A stretch of 64,000 bases of DNA from Tetradesmus obliquus (lineage: Eukaryota; Chlorophyta; Chlorophyceae; Sphaeropleales; Scenedesmaceae). The DNA is taken from positions 422,501 to 486,500 of the forward strand of contig CP126205.1 of assembly GCA_030272155.1 (NCBI GenBank). The letters run 5' to 3'. Below are positions 37,766 to 55,109 of this stretch, piece by piece (the first letter of the stretch is position 1; each line of letters begins with the position of its first letter). Under the pieces are notes generated by a model. The model did not search any database. It worked only from the letters and a program-made list of their open reading frames with translations, and was not told the origin of the DNA. The translations under genes were made by a program, and so were the position numbers.

Positions 37766-40700
37766 CGGTGCAGCACCAGCAGCTGGCCTGTTCATTGCCA
37801 GCCCCGCTCCCACCAGGCCGCTGCCCACAGGCCGGAAGTTTAGGCCACTGCTCTGCTGCTGCTGCTGCCGCAGCTGAGCAAACAGCTGGCCAGGGGCAGC
37901 GCCTGCCTTGCTGGCACCTGCCCCTGCTGCTGCGGCTGCTGCTGCGCTGCCTGGTGCTGCAGCAAATGCAGGCTTGCTGGGTTGGTTGTTCAGAATGAGG
38001 GGCTTGAGTGGCACAACGTTGCCTGGGCGGCCTGCCCCTGCCGCTGCTGCAGCTACTGGCGTGGCAGCTGGTGGTGCCTTTGGCGTGGCAGCTGGTGCTG
38101 CTGCTGCTGGTGTTGCTGCCGCTGTTGCTGCTGGCGTGGCAGCTGGTGCTGCTGGTGGTGTAGCAGTGGGTGCAGCTGCTGGCATGGCGGCTGACATGGC
38201 AGCAGGTGCAGCTGCTGCTGGTGCTGCTGCTGGCGGGGTAGTTGCTGGCGCTGCTGCTGCTGGTGTGGCTGCTGGTGGCACTGCTGGTCCAGCTGATGGG
38301 AATGCTGCTGAGATATTGGGGCTCCCAACAGTGTCATTCGCACCACCCGGCAGCTTGAAGGCAAAGGCAGAGGGGCTGGGCTGGCTGCCTGACAGTGGCC
38401 GGGCCATAGGCGTGGTGGATGGCGTGGCGCTTGCTGCGCCTGAGGCTGCTGCTCCCACTGCTGCGCCCTGCAGCATGCCGCTGACAGGAGAGGCAGCAAC
38501 ACCAGCAGCAGCATGCACAGCAGCTGTTGCAGGTGAAGCAGGCAGCGGCATCAGCACTGATGTGGCTGCTGGTGGAGCCGCTGGTGTGGCTGCTGGCGTA
38601 GATGCTGCCAGCACCGCAGCGTCTGGCGTGCTGCTGATGGCTGCCACCTCAACGCTGGCAGGCTGCACCACAGCGGCAGCAGCAGTGTCTGTAGCTGCTG
38701 CAGGCGCGGCTGTTAGCGGCGCTGTCTCTGAAGCTGCTGCTGCCTCTGGGCTAACTGCAGTTGCAGGCAGCTGCCCTGCCGACACGGGCCTGCTGCTGCT
38801 GCTGCTGCTGGGGTCAGCTGCTGCTGCAGCTGCCAGGCCAGCCTGCTCAGCAGCCTCACCCTGCTGCTGGTCAGCAGCCATGGGCTCAATGGCTGGCAGC
38901 GGCGCTGTGTGCTGCAGCACAGGCTCTGGCACAGGCATGGGGGTGTCAGCTGGTGTGGGCTCTGGCGCTGCTGCTGCTGCTGTTGGCTGGGCGGGCTCTT
39001 GGGTGATCATGGGGACTGGCGTGGGCTCAGTGGCTGGGGGTAGCTCTGGGGTGGCCTCAGCTGGGGCTGTGGCTGCTGGCGGCGGGCTTGGGATGTCAGT
39101 GGCTGCAGGCGCCACGCTGCAGAGCAACAACAAACAGCAGCAGATGAGGGAGACGTGCTTGGCATGGAGCCGCTGTGGAATATGCTGATAATAGAACGCA
39201 GTAGTATCATCGCACACCCCTGGCATCTTCCCTTGCGAGGTCTTTGTATTTGCTGCAGAAGTTGAAGGTTTCCTGCAAGCCACGTGCGCAGGTAACAGCA
39301 AGTGTCTGCTGCTGCGCAATAAAATCATGCTGCCAGAATAGTCCTTTTGTAAGTGGGGTTCTTGCAAATCATACCTGCCGCTGCCAGCCAGCTGCCCGCC
39401 ATCGCCATCTGCTGCTGCAGGCGCTGCCAAGCTCCCCTCCACAGCTGCACCAGCGGCTGCGCCTGTGGCAACTTCTGCATCTGCTGCTGCCGCATCCACC
39501 TGCATCGCTGTCACTGCATCACCAATAGCTGCAACTTTTAGCAGGGCTGGCATCAGCAGCTGGCTCAGCAGCCAGAGCGGGCTCATCAGCTGCAGCAGGC
39601 TCAGCTGCCGCAGCAGCAGGCACAGCTGCAGGCACTGCGGCGGGGCCAAGCACTTCATCTGTGCCAGGGTTAGTTGGCCTTGGTGGGATGCTGCTGGGTG
39701 CTGCTGCATCTGCATCTCCTGCTGCTGCTGGGTCGCTGGCTGCTGCGCCCTTGCTGCTGCCTTCCAGGCCTGTCACGCCTCCACAGGAGATGGAGCCTGC
39801 AGGGAATCAAGCAGCAAAGCATGTGGCGCCGCACAGCAGCCAGGCTTTGAGTAAACTGCAAGCATTATCATGATACCTTTGCAAGCAGCCGTTTGCTGGA
39901 CACATAAAGGTGAGGGAAGCGGCTGCAGGACTGAACACGCAGCGGCAGACACTTGATGAGTCATGCTGTCCTGCAACCCTCTGTGCTGCGACAGCCCCGC
40001 ATGCACTGCTTCCAGCTGAAACCGTGCTGCAGCTGCATACATACATTGTGAATATTGTTTTCAGCAGCGCCCAGCAGTGCTGCAGTGCAAGCCCTGCCGC
40101 GTCATCACCCACCTGTGTTGCTGAAGGTGGGCTTGGCTGGCGCCTTTTTGGCTGGCTGTGCCGCGCCCTCGTCCTCATCAAGGTCATCAACGCCAAAGTC
40201 AGGGAAGAAGTCCTCATCGTCCTCCTCCATGGCTGCAGCAGAATATTGGCCAGGTACAGGCAGGCAGACGGGAGTTGTCAGGGACGGGAAACGGCTTGCA
40301 GGAATCGACTGACTTGCTTGCAGGAAACATGCGCTTGGTGCACCATGTGACCAGATTTTGCTACAGTTCCAGTTGCAGTAGCGCAACACTCATATTAGCA
40401 AATATATCTGCTCACGTGGCAAGAATGCTCACTGCTCCCTTACCATTTGCGCCAAACCCGCCAGCAGGTGCCTTGTTCTTCCTGCAAGCAGACATGCAAG
40501 CAGACATGAAGGACCAAGGTATGCATGTAGAAGGCACGGCTGCAAGGGTCTTGCGTACTGACATGAGCAAGATGATTGAAGTTCCTGTAAAGTCTTGGCC
40601 CCTGCATGGGGTGTGAGCAACTCCAGCAGGCCAAGCAAGCCAGCATGTTGTGGCGCTGTCCACAGCTGCCACAGTTGCACTTCAGTGTTCGATGGTGGGA

Positions 40701-40948
40701 TATTCAGCTGATCAGCCAGTCTTACCATTTGCTGCCTGCATCCTCTCCAGCTTTGGCTTTCGTGGATCCAGCCAGGAAGGACGCTCCATTATCATCCTCT
40801 TCACCTGCAGCAGCACCCATGTTCAAGTCATCAACATGGCAGCAAGTCTGTCAGGCTGCCAGCTGTGAGCATCTGACAGTACGTGCGTTGCACAAAGCAT
40901 CAAAAAAAGATCAATATGATGAATCAGGCAGCACTCACCGCCCAACAT
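36585..40948 (-). CDS. Acidic, Ala/Pro-rich protein of unknown function, seven exons, one frame break
   Basis: Exons on the minus strand are 40948-40939 (10 bases, ATGTTGGGCG), 40804-40726, 40481-40444, 40232-40113, 39796-39375, 39116-37094 and 36845-36585. The N-terminus is acidic (MLGGEEDDNGASFLAG, then MEEDDEDFFPDFGVDDLDED). A long Ala/Pro/Thr/Gln-rich middle follows, with islands NVVPLKPLILNNQPSKPAF, LFAQLRQQQQQSSGLNFRP and GRAPLSLLRKRPSAGSVDD. The only globular-looking part is C-terminal: PLTGKLQEPIRRLEE joined to MRLVLESLQGQLLDTRV and NPMLLQRISALLTAAQ, ending in an acidic tail. Phases close only if one base is discounted in exon 5, at the AAAA run 39536-39539. There the sense frame passes from ADASPAK to VAAIGDAVTAMQVD. 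The total is then about 983 residues. I do not recognise the family. A nuclear or scaffold role is a guess from composition. Confidence 0.68.
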
Positions 40949-41538
40949 GGTGGCTATCGTGCGTGTGCTCTCCTTGCTGCCGGGATGGCACCGTTGGCGG
41001 GCTTTCTGTCGTTCTGGTACAGCACTGACCCTCTGAGCTGCTCAACGACCTGAAGCTGTCTAGCTAGCAAAAGAAAATGAAAAGCGGCTACAAGTTGCAA
41101 CCTGCTTGTCTAGATTCAAAACGAGCGATGAGAGCAGCAGTACGCACAGACAGAGATAAACAGGGCCACACAGGACTTTGAAGAACACAATGAGACCTTT
41201 CTTTTCAAACCTGCAGGAAAACGCCGTGCCTAGGCCTGATGTTACCTAGGGTTCTTGCTGCTGCTTAGGCCACTGGCACCACGTCCAGCGCGACCTCTTC
41301 TTGTGTGATTTGCCTCAACCAACCAAAGCCAACTCTTCCTGATCTGTATCGGGCTCTAGATCTGCGGCTGTCGCTCACCCTGCGAGTCTTTTGTCCTGCT
41401 TGGTGCACCCAGTGCATGACACTGCTGCTGCAGTTGCGACAGCCGTGGCGCTCTGCTTACCACCTTGATATAGCTCAGCAAAGGTGGAGTCACTACTGTG
41501 GCTTTACAAGAGGCACAATACACTACAAACCAGCAGCA
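40949..41538. promoter_or_regulatory. Divergent promoter region, unknown acidic protein / SfsA
   Basis: About 590 bases lie between two start codons facing away from each other. It is less repeat-rich than its surroundings. If the SfsA protein instead begins at the in-frame ATG at 41305, the shared region shrinks to about 356 bases. Confidence 0.45.
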
Positions 41539-42226
41539 ATGGCCGCAGCAGCTGCGCTGCCTGCAAGGGATCAGTTGCAGGAGAGGGTGCTGCTGTACCA
41601 GTATGGTGAACTGCTGCAGGTGTGTGCTGTGGCTGTCACAGCGTACATCGTGCATGCTCACCAGAAGGCTCTCAACTATTTGTTTGTAGCATGAGTGACA
41701 TGAACACAAAAGGGCAAACCTGAGGTGGGGATTGTGCATTATGCCTGTTGCACTCTGCAGGGCATGCTGCACAAGCGTTACAAGCGCTTCCTGGCAGACA
41801 TAGAGTTTGTTGGCAGCAGCCGTGACCTGCAACAAACAACATCATGTGCAGCAGAAGGGGCTGCGGCTGCGGCAGCAGCAACAGCAGCGGCAGCAGCGGC
41901 TACAGGTGAAGCCTGCGCCACAGCTCCTTCACCAAAGCGAAGGAGACGGACAGCAGCAGAAGTGGCAGCAGCAGCAGCAGCGGCAGTAGCAGCAGTAGAT
42001 GTAGCTGCTGCAGGCAGCAGCAGCAGTGGTGCCCAGCAGACAGCTGCTCCTCTGTTGACAGTAGTGCACTGCCCCAACACCGGCAGCATGACTGGCATGC
42101 TGGATGGCCTGCCAGCGCCAGCAGCATGCAGCGTCTCAGGCTCTGCCACACGCAAATACAAACACACCCTGGAGATGATCTGCGTACCAAGGCAGCAGCT
42201 GACAGACCAAGCCAGTGCTGCCGCGT

Positions 42227-42263
<37 letters not shown>

Positions 42264-42963
42264 GGCAGGGTCACAGCGCGGCACATGGGTGGGTGTGCAC
42301 AGCGCCCTTGCCAACAAGCTCGCGGCCGCCATGCTGAAGCAGCAGCTGCTGCCCCAGCTGGGGCAGTACAGCAGCGTGCAGCCAGAGGTGAAGCTGGGCG
42401 GCAGCAGCAGCAGCCGCGTTGACTTTCTGTTGACCAGGCCTGATGGAGGGAAGGTGTATGTTGAGGTGAAGAGCGTCACCATGGCCATGAGCCAACAGCA
42501 GTGGAGCAGCAGCAGCAGCGGCGGCAGCGCTGCTGGCAGCAGCGGTAAGAAAAGATCAGCCGGGGGTAGAAAGAAAGCCCCAAGCAAGCAGGCCGCTGCT
42601 GCACCTCAGCAACTGGCAGCTGATTCAGCAACAGCAACAGTGGGGGTGGCAGCAGCAGGAGCAGCAGCAGCAGCAGCAGGCGGGCTAGTTGCCGTGTTCC
42701 CAGACGCTGTGTCGGTCAGGGCACAGCGGCATGTGCAGGACCTCGCGCAGCTCAAGGCAGCAGGCCACAACGCAGTGTGCCTGTTTGTGCTGCAGCGGGA
42801 CGACTGCGGCTGCTTTGCGCCGGCTGCCCACATTGACCCGGCATATGCTGCCGCGCTGCAGGCTGCACATGCGGCCGGTGTGCAGATGCTGGCTGTGGTG
42901 TGTGAGCAGGACCCAGATGCGGGGGCCATCTGGTTCAGGGGCAGCGTGCCGGTGCTACTGTGA
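41539..42963 (+). CDS. sfsA: SfsA family protein (sugar fermentation stimulation homologue)
   Basis: Two exons, 41539-41619 and 41761-42963, join in phase 0 to give 427 residues. SfsA proteins are single-domain, nuclease-like-fold proteins first named in E. coli for an effect on maltose genes; their biochemical role is unsettled. Conserved blocks in order are KRYKRFLADIEFVG, VHCPNTGSMTGMLDGLP, KYKHTLEMICV, WVGVHSALANKLAAAML, YSSVQPEVKLGG, SRVDFLLTRPDGGKVYVEVK (the acidic/Lys active-site-like strand), VFPDAVSVRAQRHVQDL, NAVCLFVLQRDDCGCFAPA, HIDPAYAAAL and RGSVPVLL. The family norm is about 230-240 residues; here Ala-rich, basic and Ser-rich inserts lie between blocks (near 41840-42040, 42220-42270 and 42500-42690). 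An in-frame ATG at 41305 would add 78 residues that could be an organelle-targeting peptide. Bacterial affinity suggests plastid-derived or transferred origin, which is inference. Confidence 0.93.
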
Positions 42964-43527
42964 CTCGGAGGCAGCTGATGCCTGCGGGTGGGTGGTGCTG
43001 CAGCAGCAGGGGTCATGGTGCATCGCTGTATTAGGCACGTATGGCTTCCTGCACTGGCCATTTGCAGCGGTTGCTGGGAACGGCTTGGCCGCCAAGGCCC
43101 TGGGTGACTGCAGAATTATGTGACTGTCTATTTATAGAACGATTGCGGCTGCGCTGGCTTGAGTTCAGACTGGTGCACTGTAGGGTTATGCGGTGACAGA
43201 ACTTGCTCTAGCGTGCCACGCTGCAGTGCAGCCCTGTACGTGGCTTCTCGAAAGGCTTGGTGAACTGCAATGCGTTGCTGAAGTCCAGTCAGCATCGCTG
43301 TATGTACCACTGGTTACAATTGCACAGACGCCCTCTACCACATACAAACACATTGTGCTGCACTGCTGAGCGGCGCATGCCAGAAGAATGGTAAGGACGT
43401 CAACAAACTCTCTCGACCCACGCTTAAAAGCTTTTCCTGTAACCGGCCGAGCAACTTTCTTGGAAATGATCGCGCGTGTGCGTGCCGTTCGCACCGTTGT
43501 GACCACCACCACTCCATAACAGATCGA
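42964..43527. other. Convergent 3' flanks of SfsA and the ICME-like gene
   Basis: This gene-free spacer lies between two stop codons facing each other. A TGTAA at 43439-43443 (plus) and one at 43314-43318 (minus) could be the two polyadenylation signals, in which case the 3' ends overlap by about 120 bases. Confidence 0.4.
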
Positions 43528-45497
43528 TCACAGCCTGGAATGCGGCTGCACAGCAAACCACCGGCCCATGCGGAAGCTGCTGCTGCTACCAGCCGCCGCA
43601 GCACTACTGCCGCCACCATTGCCACTGGCAAGATGATCACTAGAAGCCTGCTCAGCTGACTGCTTGCTGCTGCTGCTGCTGCTGAACTGCAGCTGCACCC
43701 TGCCAGTCACGATGCTGATGAGGTCTTGAGCAAAGGCCGGCATGCTGCCCGCACTGCTGCTGTTGCCAGCAACACTGCCACTTGCTGCTGCCCTGCTGAC
43801 CTCAGCCACCCCACCACCCCCTGCTGCTGCTACTGCTGCTGCTGCCGCTGGCGCCGCAACTGCCTGCTCTGCAGCGGCACCTAACACTCCGCCCCGTCCG
43901 CCTGCATCCACACTTGCTATCATCACTGGGCTCCAGTCCAGCACAAAGTCGTTGTGCAGCGGCCTGTCATAAATCAAGTGCTTTGCAGGCACGCCGCAGG
44001 CCTGCAGGGCCAGGGCCATGTCAGCAGCCTCATGCCAGGGCACCATGTGGTCTCCGCAGCTGCTCATAATGACACACGGCGGCAGCTGCGCAGCATCCGC
44101 AAGGCTGAAGCCGCGCAGCAGTGTGGCAGCATCACCAAATGAAGTGCTGCCAGCTTGTGCACTGCTGCTGCTGCTGCTGGGTGCGTCGTTGTCTGATGCT
44201 GGACTCGCGCTGCTGCTGCTGCTGCTGCTGCTTGCTGTTGGTGGCAGCTGCATGCCGCTGCGGATGGGTATCACCTCCCCATGCAGCAGCTGCTGCTGCG
44301 GCTGGCTGCTGCCACTGCCGGGCACCACTGCAAAGCCGCCGCTGTGAGGCCTACTGAACTGCTGCAGCGACCTGCTGCCAAGCTGCGCAGGCGCAAAGCT
44401 GTAGCCGGCTGCTGCTGCAGCTGCTGCACCCGCCGGCAGCTGCGGCCACTGCACAGGCTGCAGCAGCTGCTGCTGGTTGCTTGACCTGCCAGGCTGCCCT
44501 GCTAAATGCACTGAACCCACTCCAGCCGCCTGCTGTGCGCCTGCTGCTGCCTGTTTCAGCAGCACTGCAGGTGACACAGCGTCGAATGCGGCTGCGCCGC
44601 CACAGGCCCGGGCCATTGTCGAGATGCCGGCCACCCCCCGCAGCGATTCAAATTCAAAGTGCAGGCCCACATCATACACCGAAGACATGCCCACAAACAG
44701 CAGTGGCGGCGGCAGCGCCAGCGGGTCAGGGATGTACCACAGCTGCTGCTGCGGCTGCTGCTGCAGCGGCAGTGGCTGCTGCACATGCTGCCCTTGATGC
44801 TGCTGCTGCTGCTGCTGGATGGCTGGCGCCTGCTGTGGCTGCTGAGGAGCAGTCGCTGCATGCTGCTGCCGGCAGCTGTTGGCAGCTTGCCCTCTCGCAT
44901 CCTTGCATTGCTGCTGCTGCCTGCTGCCAGCACTCCCGGCTTGCCCAGCTGCTGCTGCTGCTGCTTCCAGCGCCTGCCGCCGCTGCCGTGCCAGCATCAT
45001 CACTGCCAGCGCCCCAAGGTGGCCGCCAGCAGAATGTCCCACCACACTAATGCGGGCTGCATCGCCGCCATACTGCTTGATCTCCTGTGCGGCCCACACC
45101 AGTGCTGCCAGCACCTCGCCTGCCATCTCGCCTGCCAGGGCCTCAGGGTACAGGCTGTAGGAAATGACACACACGACTGCGCCTGCCTGCGCTAAACTAA
45201 CAGCCATCGGGCCAAAGTGCCAGCGGTCGCCTGCATGGAAAGAATGTGCAGGTAACACTCAGTCCAATGCATGCATGGGACATTACAGTAGGCTGCAAAG
45301 AGCAGCTGCTGTGAACATGCAGCAGCTCCTTGCGCAGCGGCTGCTGCTGGTGCTGAGGTGCTTGAGTACTCTCCAAACATGCTGCTGCAGTAAAAAAATT
45401 GCTGCTCAACCCGCCCCCAGCCTCCCGGACCTTACCTGTAGCCCAGATGCCTCCATGGCAGAAGAACACCACAGGTGCAAGCTGCTGCTGCACTGGT

Positions 45498-45545
<48 letters not shown>

Positions 45546-46468
45546 AGCTGCTGCTGATACACGTGCGAGGGCACGTAGATGTCTATCAGGTGCCGAGGTT
45601 TTGGCCCGTATGGTACAGCAGGAAACAACACCACGCCATACGGCGAGGCATCAGCTGCTGGGGACCCTGCCACTGGCACGGAGCTGCAGGGGCAAGCAGC
45701 ACAGCAGCAGCATACAATACCGGCAAAAATGAGTCAGAGCGGCTGTCGGCACCATGCCAGAGATGCTGCCATGTTGTGTTGGCACTTAGTCCACATAAGG
45801 TGGCCAGCGTGCATGCATGCATGCCCTCTGTCCACAGTATATGCAGCGCAGCATTGCAGGCGTCCGCTGGCTCTCAGGCCCTCTGCATGCTGATGCTGCA
45901 TACTCACGTCCTCACTCGCAGGCTGCGGATGCCGTAGGGCGTCAGGCCTGCTGCTGTGCCCAGCTCCGCAGCAAACACGCCCGCCAGCTGCCGCAGCTTG
46001 CGCAGCCGCTCCACCGCGCCCTGCTCCTGCAGGACCTCAGCCTGCACAGCAGCCCAAATGCATGTGGATGCGTTGCATGTAATGTGAATGTGACGCAGAG
46101 ATGACGAGGAGGCAGTGGCTGTTGATGCTGCTGTTGCCTTTTTCTGCACGCCAATGCCTCATGTGTACGGTGTGCAGCTGCCTGGAGTGGCAGCAATCAC
46201 AGCGCGGGCTGCAAGGAAGGTTTGTACATGAATTTGAATATGGGCATGCACTTCATCTGCAGATGCCTGAGCTGCTTGAGGAGATTGCTGTCAAGCAGCA
46301 GCGGCAGCAGCAGCAGCAGCAGCAGGGATACTGCCACCGCATCGCTGATGTTGCGCTGTGCTGCACCTGCAAGCAGATGACTTGCACAAAGACGCACAAC
46401 ACGGTTCTAGTGCTTTGTGTTGCACCCACATGGGCTCCTTTGAAAGCTTGCACAAGCAGGGACGCCAT
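43528..46468 (-). CDS. Alpha/beta hydrolase, isoprenylcysteine methylesterase (ICME)-like
   Basis: Exons on the minus strand are 46468-46430, 46041-45908, 45683-45436 and 45230-43528; phases 0, 2 and 1 close to give 707 residues. ICME enzymes hydrolyse the carboxyl methyl ester of prenylated proteins. Sequence features in order are YGPKPRHLIDIYVPS; the oxyanion loop VVFFCHGGIWATG; GDRWHFGPMAVSLAQAG; ISYSLYPEAL; the nucleophile elbow VVGHSAGGHLGAL; SSVYDVGLHFEFESLRGVAG; SSCGDHMVPWHEAADMAL (acid Asp); and RPLHNDFVLDWSP (catalytic His). The full Ser-Asp-His set is therefore present. The segment after YDVG and the GDH...LHND ending fit ICME better than other carboxylesterases. Large Gln, Ala and Ser inserts (after the serine elbow, before the Asp motif and at the C-terminus) nearly double the usual length. 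The first exon (MASLLVQAFKGAH) is the least certain part. Substrate is inferred from family. Confidence 0.82.
45499..45556 (-). repeat. Coding CAG run (poly-Gln) in the ICME-like gene
   Basis: About 19 nearly uninterrupted CAG codons on the coding strand encode a poly-Gln stretch between DIYVPS and the oxyanion loop. The position is unusual because it splits two core strands of the hydrolase fold. Confidence 0.88.
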
Positions 46469-47026
46469 GCTGCTGACAGGTAGAGAGGAACCAAAGCAGC
46501 GTTGCAGTGGCAGTTGAGCAGTCACCTGCCACCAGCCGCCTTTCCCACACCCATAATGCACTAAACTAAAACTTCTATATCATTTAGAGTCATAGCTGCT
46601 TATCTGTTGGCAGCTCACACCCATGCTCACATCCCTAGAGCCTAAACCAAGACCTGCTGACCTGGCAACAAGCGGTTGGCACTAGCAGTGATGTTGGACT
46701 GCTCAACGGGCAGCTGCATCCATTTTATCGTTGCGTTCCGTCAACTATTGCTCTTCTGTGCACAACAGCTGCTGCAACTTGTCGTTCGCACTCGGATCAC
46801 ACCGCTGGCACAGCTTCATTGTGCTGCGGCTCAAATCTATCAGACATGTCAAAGTACTATATTAAACTAGCTGTAATGTGCTGCTAACTATGCATCAGTA
46901 GCTGAGCGGGACTTCCGAGCCGAGGGAAACTAGCACACTTCTGGCGATAAACACTGCCATAAGCAGAGCTCTCAATTCTATTGTACGCTTAGACCTACCG
47001 AGCGTGTGAGGACCCTGCCTGAAACA
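46469..47026. promoter_or_regulatory. Divergent promoter region, ICME-like / glycerol kinase
   Basis: This 558-base spacer between two outward-facing start codons is AT-richer than its surroundings near 46560-46600 and 46850-46890. No defined motif was recognised. Confidence 0.5.
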
Positions 47027-52136
<5,110 letters not shown>

Positions 52137-52198
52137 CGCAATGTGTATGTGTGCTGTTTGGCTGGCCTGTTCCATGTGAAGTACAGCTTGTTGAGCAA

Positions 52199-52380
52199 AG
52201 AAGGCGCTGGGCAGGTGCCTGGACTTGGCTGACCTGGCGCTGTAGGGTTTCGCGGTGCGTCCGCAGCATGTTAGACTGTTCCTCTTGTAGTTTGGCTTGG
52301 TGTTTTCGCTGCTCCGAGGCTTATTTGAGCGGCAGAAGTTGCTGAGCAGGTGCCTGGACCTGGCTGATCTGGCGCTGTAG
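52199..52380 (+). repeat. Two extra copies of the glycerol kinase C-terminal tail with stop
   Basis: The last codons (LSRCLDLADLAL then TAG, true stop 52134-52136) recur at about 52199-52246 and 52331-52380, each ending in CTGTAG. Both keep the frame (LGRCLDLADLAL and LSRCLDLADLAL). Related spacer sequence (GCTTG(T/G)...GCTC/GGCTTG) separates them. Confidence 0.9.
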
Positions 52381-53120
52381 CGGTGCAGAAATGCTCCCCA
52401 CTGCCAGAGTGTGTGGCTGACGCATTCAGACCTTGTTCGATGAAAGGCTTTAACATGGCTTGAGCTTGCATGGATCACAAAGGTTAGCTACATCAGCGTT
52501 TGGTTTTGCACGGGGAGTTGACTTGTTGTGCCAACGTGTGCAAGCGATCGTAGCTGCAGCCAGGCACCACAACGACGGCTGTATCATGGTGAACGCCGCG
52601 AGTGCATGCACCAATGGCGAGGTGTTTTATTACAGCAGTGCTGGCAGGCATGCGGCAAGAACGCCCAGCGCTGGCTGATGGGGCTTATAGACGGGCATGC
52701 GCCTCTTGCATCCTTATCTTCCTGTTGGCTTGCTGCACCTGTGTTGTCTTCGCAAGTTTGACTTTCCATAAGCCTCTTGCTGGCCAGTTTGTCTGGGGCC
52801 TGCTGCCAGCACCGTTGCCACTCCTCTGTGGGGTGGAGCATGTGAAGCAAGCAGTCATGCCAATGGCAGTTGAGAAGTTGAGCAGGCAGCACACTTTCCT
52901 GCAAGCCTGGTGTTGCGCTACCAACTGGTGCTTTCTGAACCTGGTGCCAGATGGTGCGTTTGCTGCGTGCACATGCACGATGTCCAGGTCTTGCAGGAGC
53001 TGGTTATGAGCCCGTGCTGTGGATTTGTTACCTTGTGGCATCAGGAAATCACGCCGTCTGCAATTGTTTAAACCACCGCAGTGCCCACGACATGTTCTCA
53101 AGACGTTCTATTTCTTCCAA

Positions 53121-53125
53121 TGTAA
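53121..53125 (+). terminator. Candidate TGTAA polyadenylation signal for glycerol kinase
   Basis: This TGTAA lies where the strand composition flips, about 985 bases past the stop. It fits the chlorophyte signal, but the distance is long. Confidence 0.3.
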
Positions 53126-55109
53126 ACCTCATGCCGACTCATCAGGTGCACAGGGCATGCTGGCGTAAGTAGCTGACATGTACATGTCATGTACATGACT
53201 GCAGCATGCAGACCGCATGCCATGGCAAATTGCGGTAAACACCTTCGTGTCAATGTGCCCCACACCAAGCCAGCAAACGTATATCATATACCAGCGGACA
53301 GGCAGCGCAAACAGCAAGGGCAGAATCAGAACCCAGGCAATGTGCATGCACCTTGGATCACCCCAACAAAATCTCCATCCAAACAGGGACATGCTGATGC
53401 AGCACATCAAGGGGACGATGCTGGAAACACAAAGACCTTCCAGCTGCAAACCACGACGCCGCAAGGCAATGGAAACAACACATTGTTTCATTTTGTATTG
53501 TGTGCTGCAAAACACACACTAAGTAGCACGCAGCTCAGGCATGTGGCTCTCAGCCGCCGCCTGGCAACAGGCGTGTGGCCGCGTGCGACATTCAAAATGC
53601 CAACCACCCTGTGGCTGCACTAACAGCAAGCCTACACGGGCGCACCGTGTGCCACAGTAAGCAACAATCAACCATGAAGACGTGAGTCTGCTCCTCTTGC
53701 AACAAGTGTAGCAAAACCATCATGAAGCCACTGGAGTGTGCATGCTTACAGTACATGCAGGCGCATGTTGCATGATGCAGGATGCAGGATGCAGCATCAC
53801 AGCAAGTGCAGTCAGGCGGGTGATGATGCAGATGGACCAGGGTGCCCAGCCTCCCTTTGCGAGGGGCTGCAGTGACCATGCACATGCCGTAGCAGCCTCC
53901 GCTGTCTTTGAAGTGCGATTTAGCAGCTGCTGGCAGCTCATGCCTGTAATCAAGAGAATGTCTGGTTCACATGGATGCATGCCTCCCGTTAGGGTACGCC
54001 ACCCCAGATGCACGGGGATCAAACGCTCTAACAATTTGTTGATGTTATGCAAGGTGGACATGGTGTGAAAACGAACAGCTCATAGCTAGTGGAGTGCAGT
54101 GTGCGCAGGTGGGTGAGTGCAGTATTGTCCCCTACACAAACACAGGGCACTCAACAGGGCTCCATTTCAAATGTCCTATAATGGGTGCAAGGGCTGCAGC
54201 TAACCAATCAAACCATTAAGCTGAGCAGGTGACCATGCACAAGAGCATATGATGCAACAAGCTGTCAAGAGAAGCAGGTCGCACAGCCGATCAGCCTCCT
54301 TGCCAGCGCTGGGTGAAACATAAGACCAAACGGCAATGCCAACTAGGCAGTGCAATACTGCCAGGGCTGTGCATCACAACCACCATCCCAGCCATGCTGC
54401 ATGTGCCTTCACAGCATTTGAATCACTCCATCATGGCCTGCACAATTGGCAGCGCAACAGGAAACCACAAATATGACGGACTCCGCCTCTAATTGCCTCA
54501 GCCATTACAGCCATTCGGTGCGCTGTATTCAGGCTCCTTGACGTCCTTGGCGTCACCAAGCAGTCAGCGCCCGGCAGCAGGCCAGGCCGCACACAGCCTG
54601 CCAGGGTGGCTGCTCAGGACTTGTTGGGCACCCTGCATGATGCACATCATGCAGACAGCACAGTCAGCAGAGTCAAAAGGCATTGATTAACGCGTTAGGA
54701 TTCATAGCCACCATGTGTGGGTGCGTCTGCAGCAAGCATACTTACAGCAAGCATGCATTTGTCAAATTATGCAGGCAACACTGCTGTGACATGCAGGGCC
54801 CAGGTGCTGCTTCTCACCAGTGGTTCTGCGTGTACATGCCGTACGGGCCGTTTCCATTCTGTGTACAGAGGAACAACAGCAGGCGCGCAGCAGCAGCAGC
54901 GGCATGTCAGCAGCTGGCAGCAGCAACAACAGCGGCTACACGCAGTTGCCGTATCGCTGCGCTTGTAGACAACAACCGCCCCTCGGATGCACCTTGCATC
55001 TTCAGGTTGAAGCTGCTGCCTGATGTCAAGTCGAGAGGATAGTTACATGTTGGTCCTGGCACAAAGTTAGATGGTATCCTAGTGCACTTTAATCACAGGT
55101 AAATTCTAT

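Noticed and set aside
38031-38300. GCTGGTGTGGCTGCTGG-type repeats considered as a minisatellite or recombination hotspot
   Set aside because: They are simply the antisense of Ala/Pro/Thr-rich codons in a coding exon.
37908-39188. Open frame of 426 codons on the plus strand, with a neighbour at 37056-37877
   Set aside because: Antisense shadow of the Ala/Pro-rich exon 6 of the minus-strand gene, whose intron phases close on the other strand.
41778-42587. Open frame of 269 codons on the minus strand
   Set aside because: Antisense of the SfsA homologue exon, which has clear family motifs.
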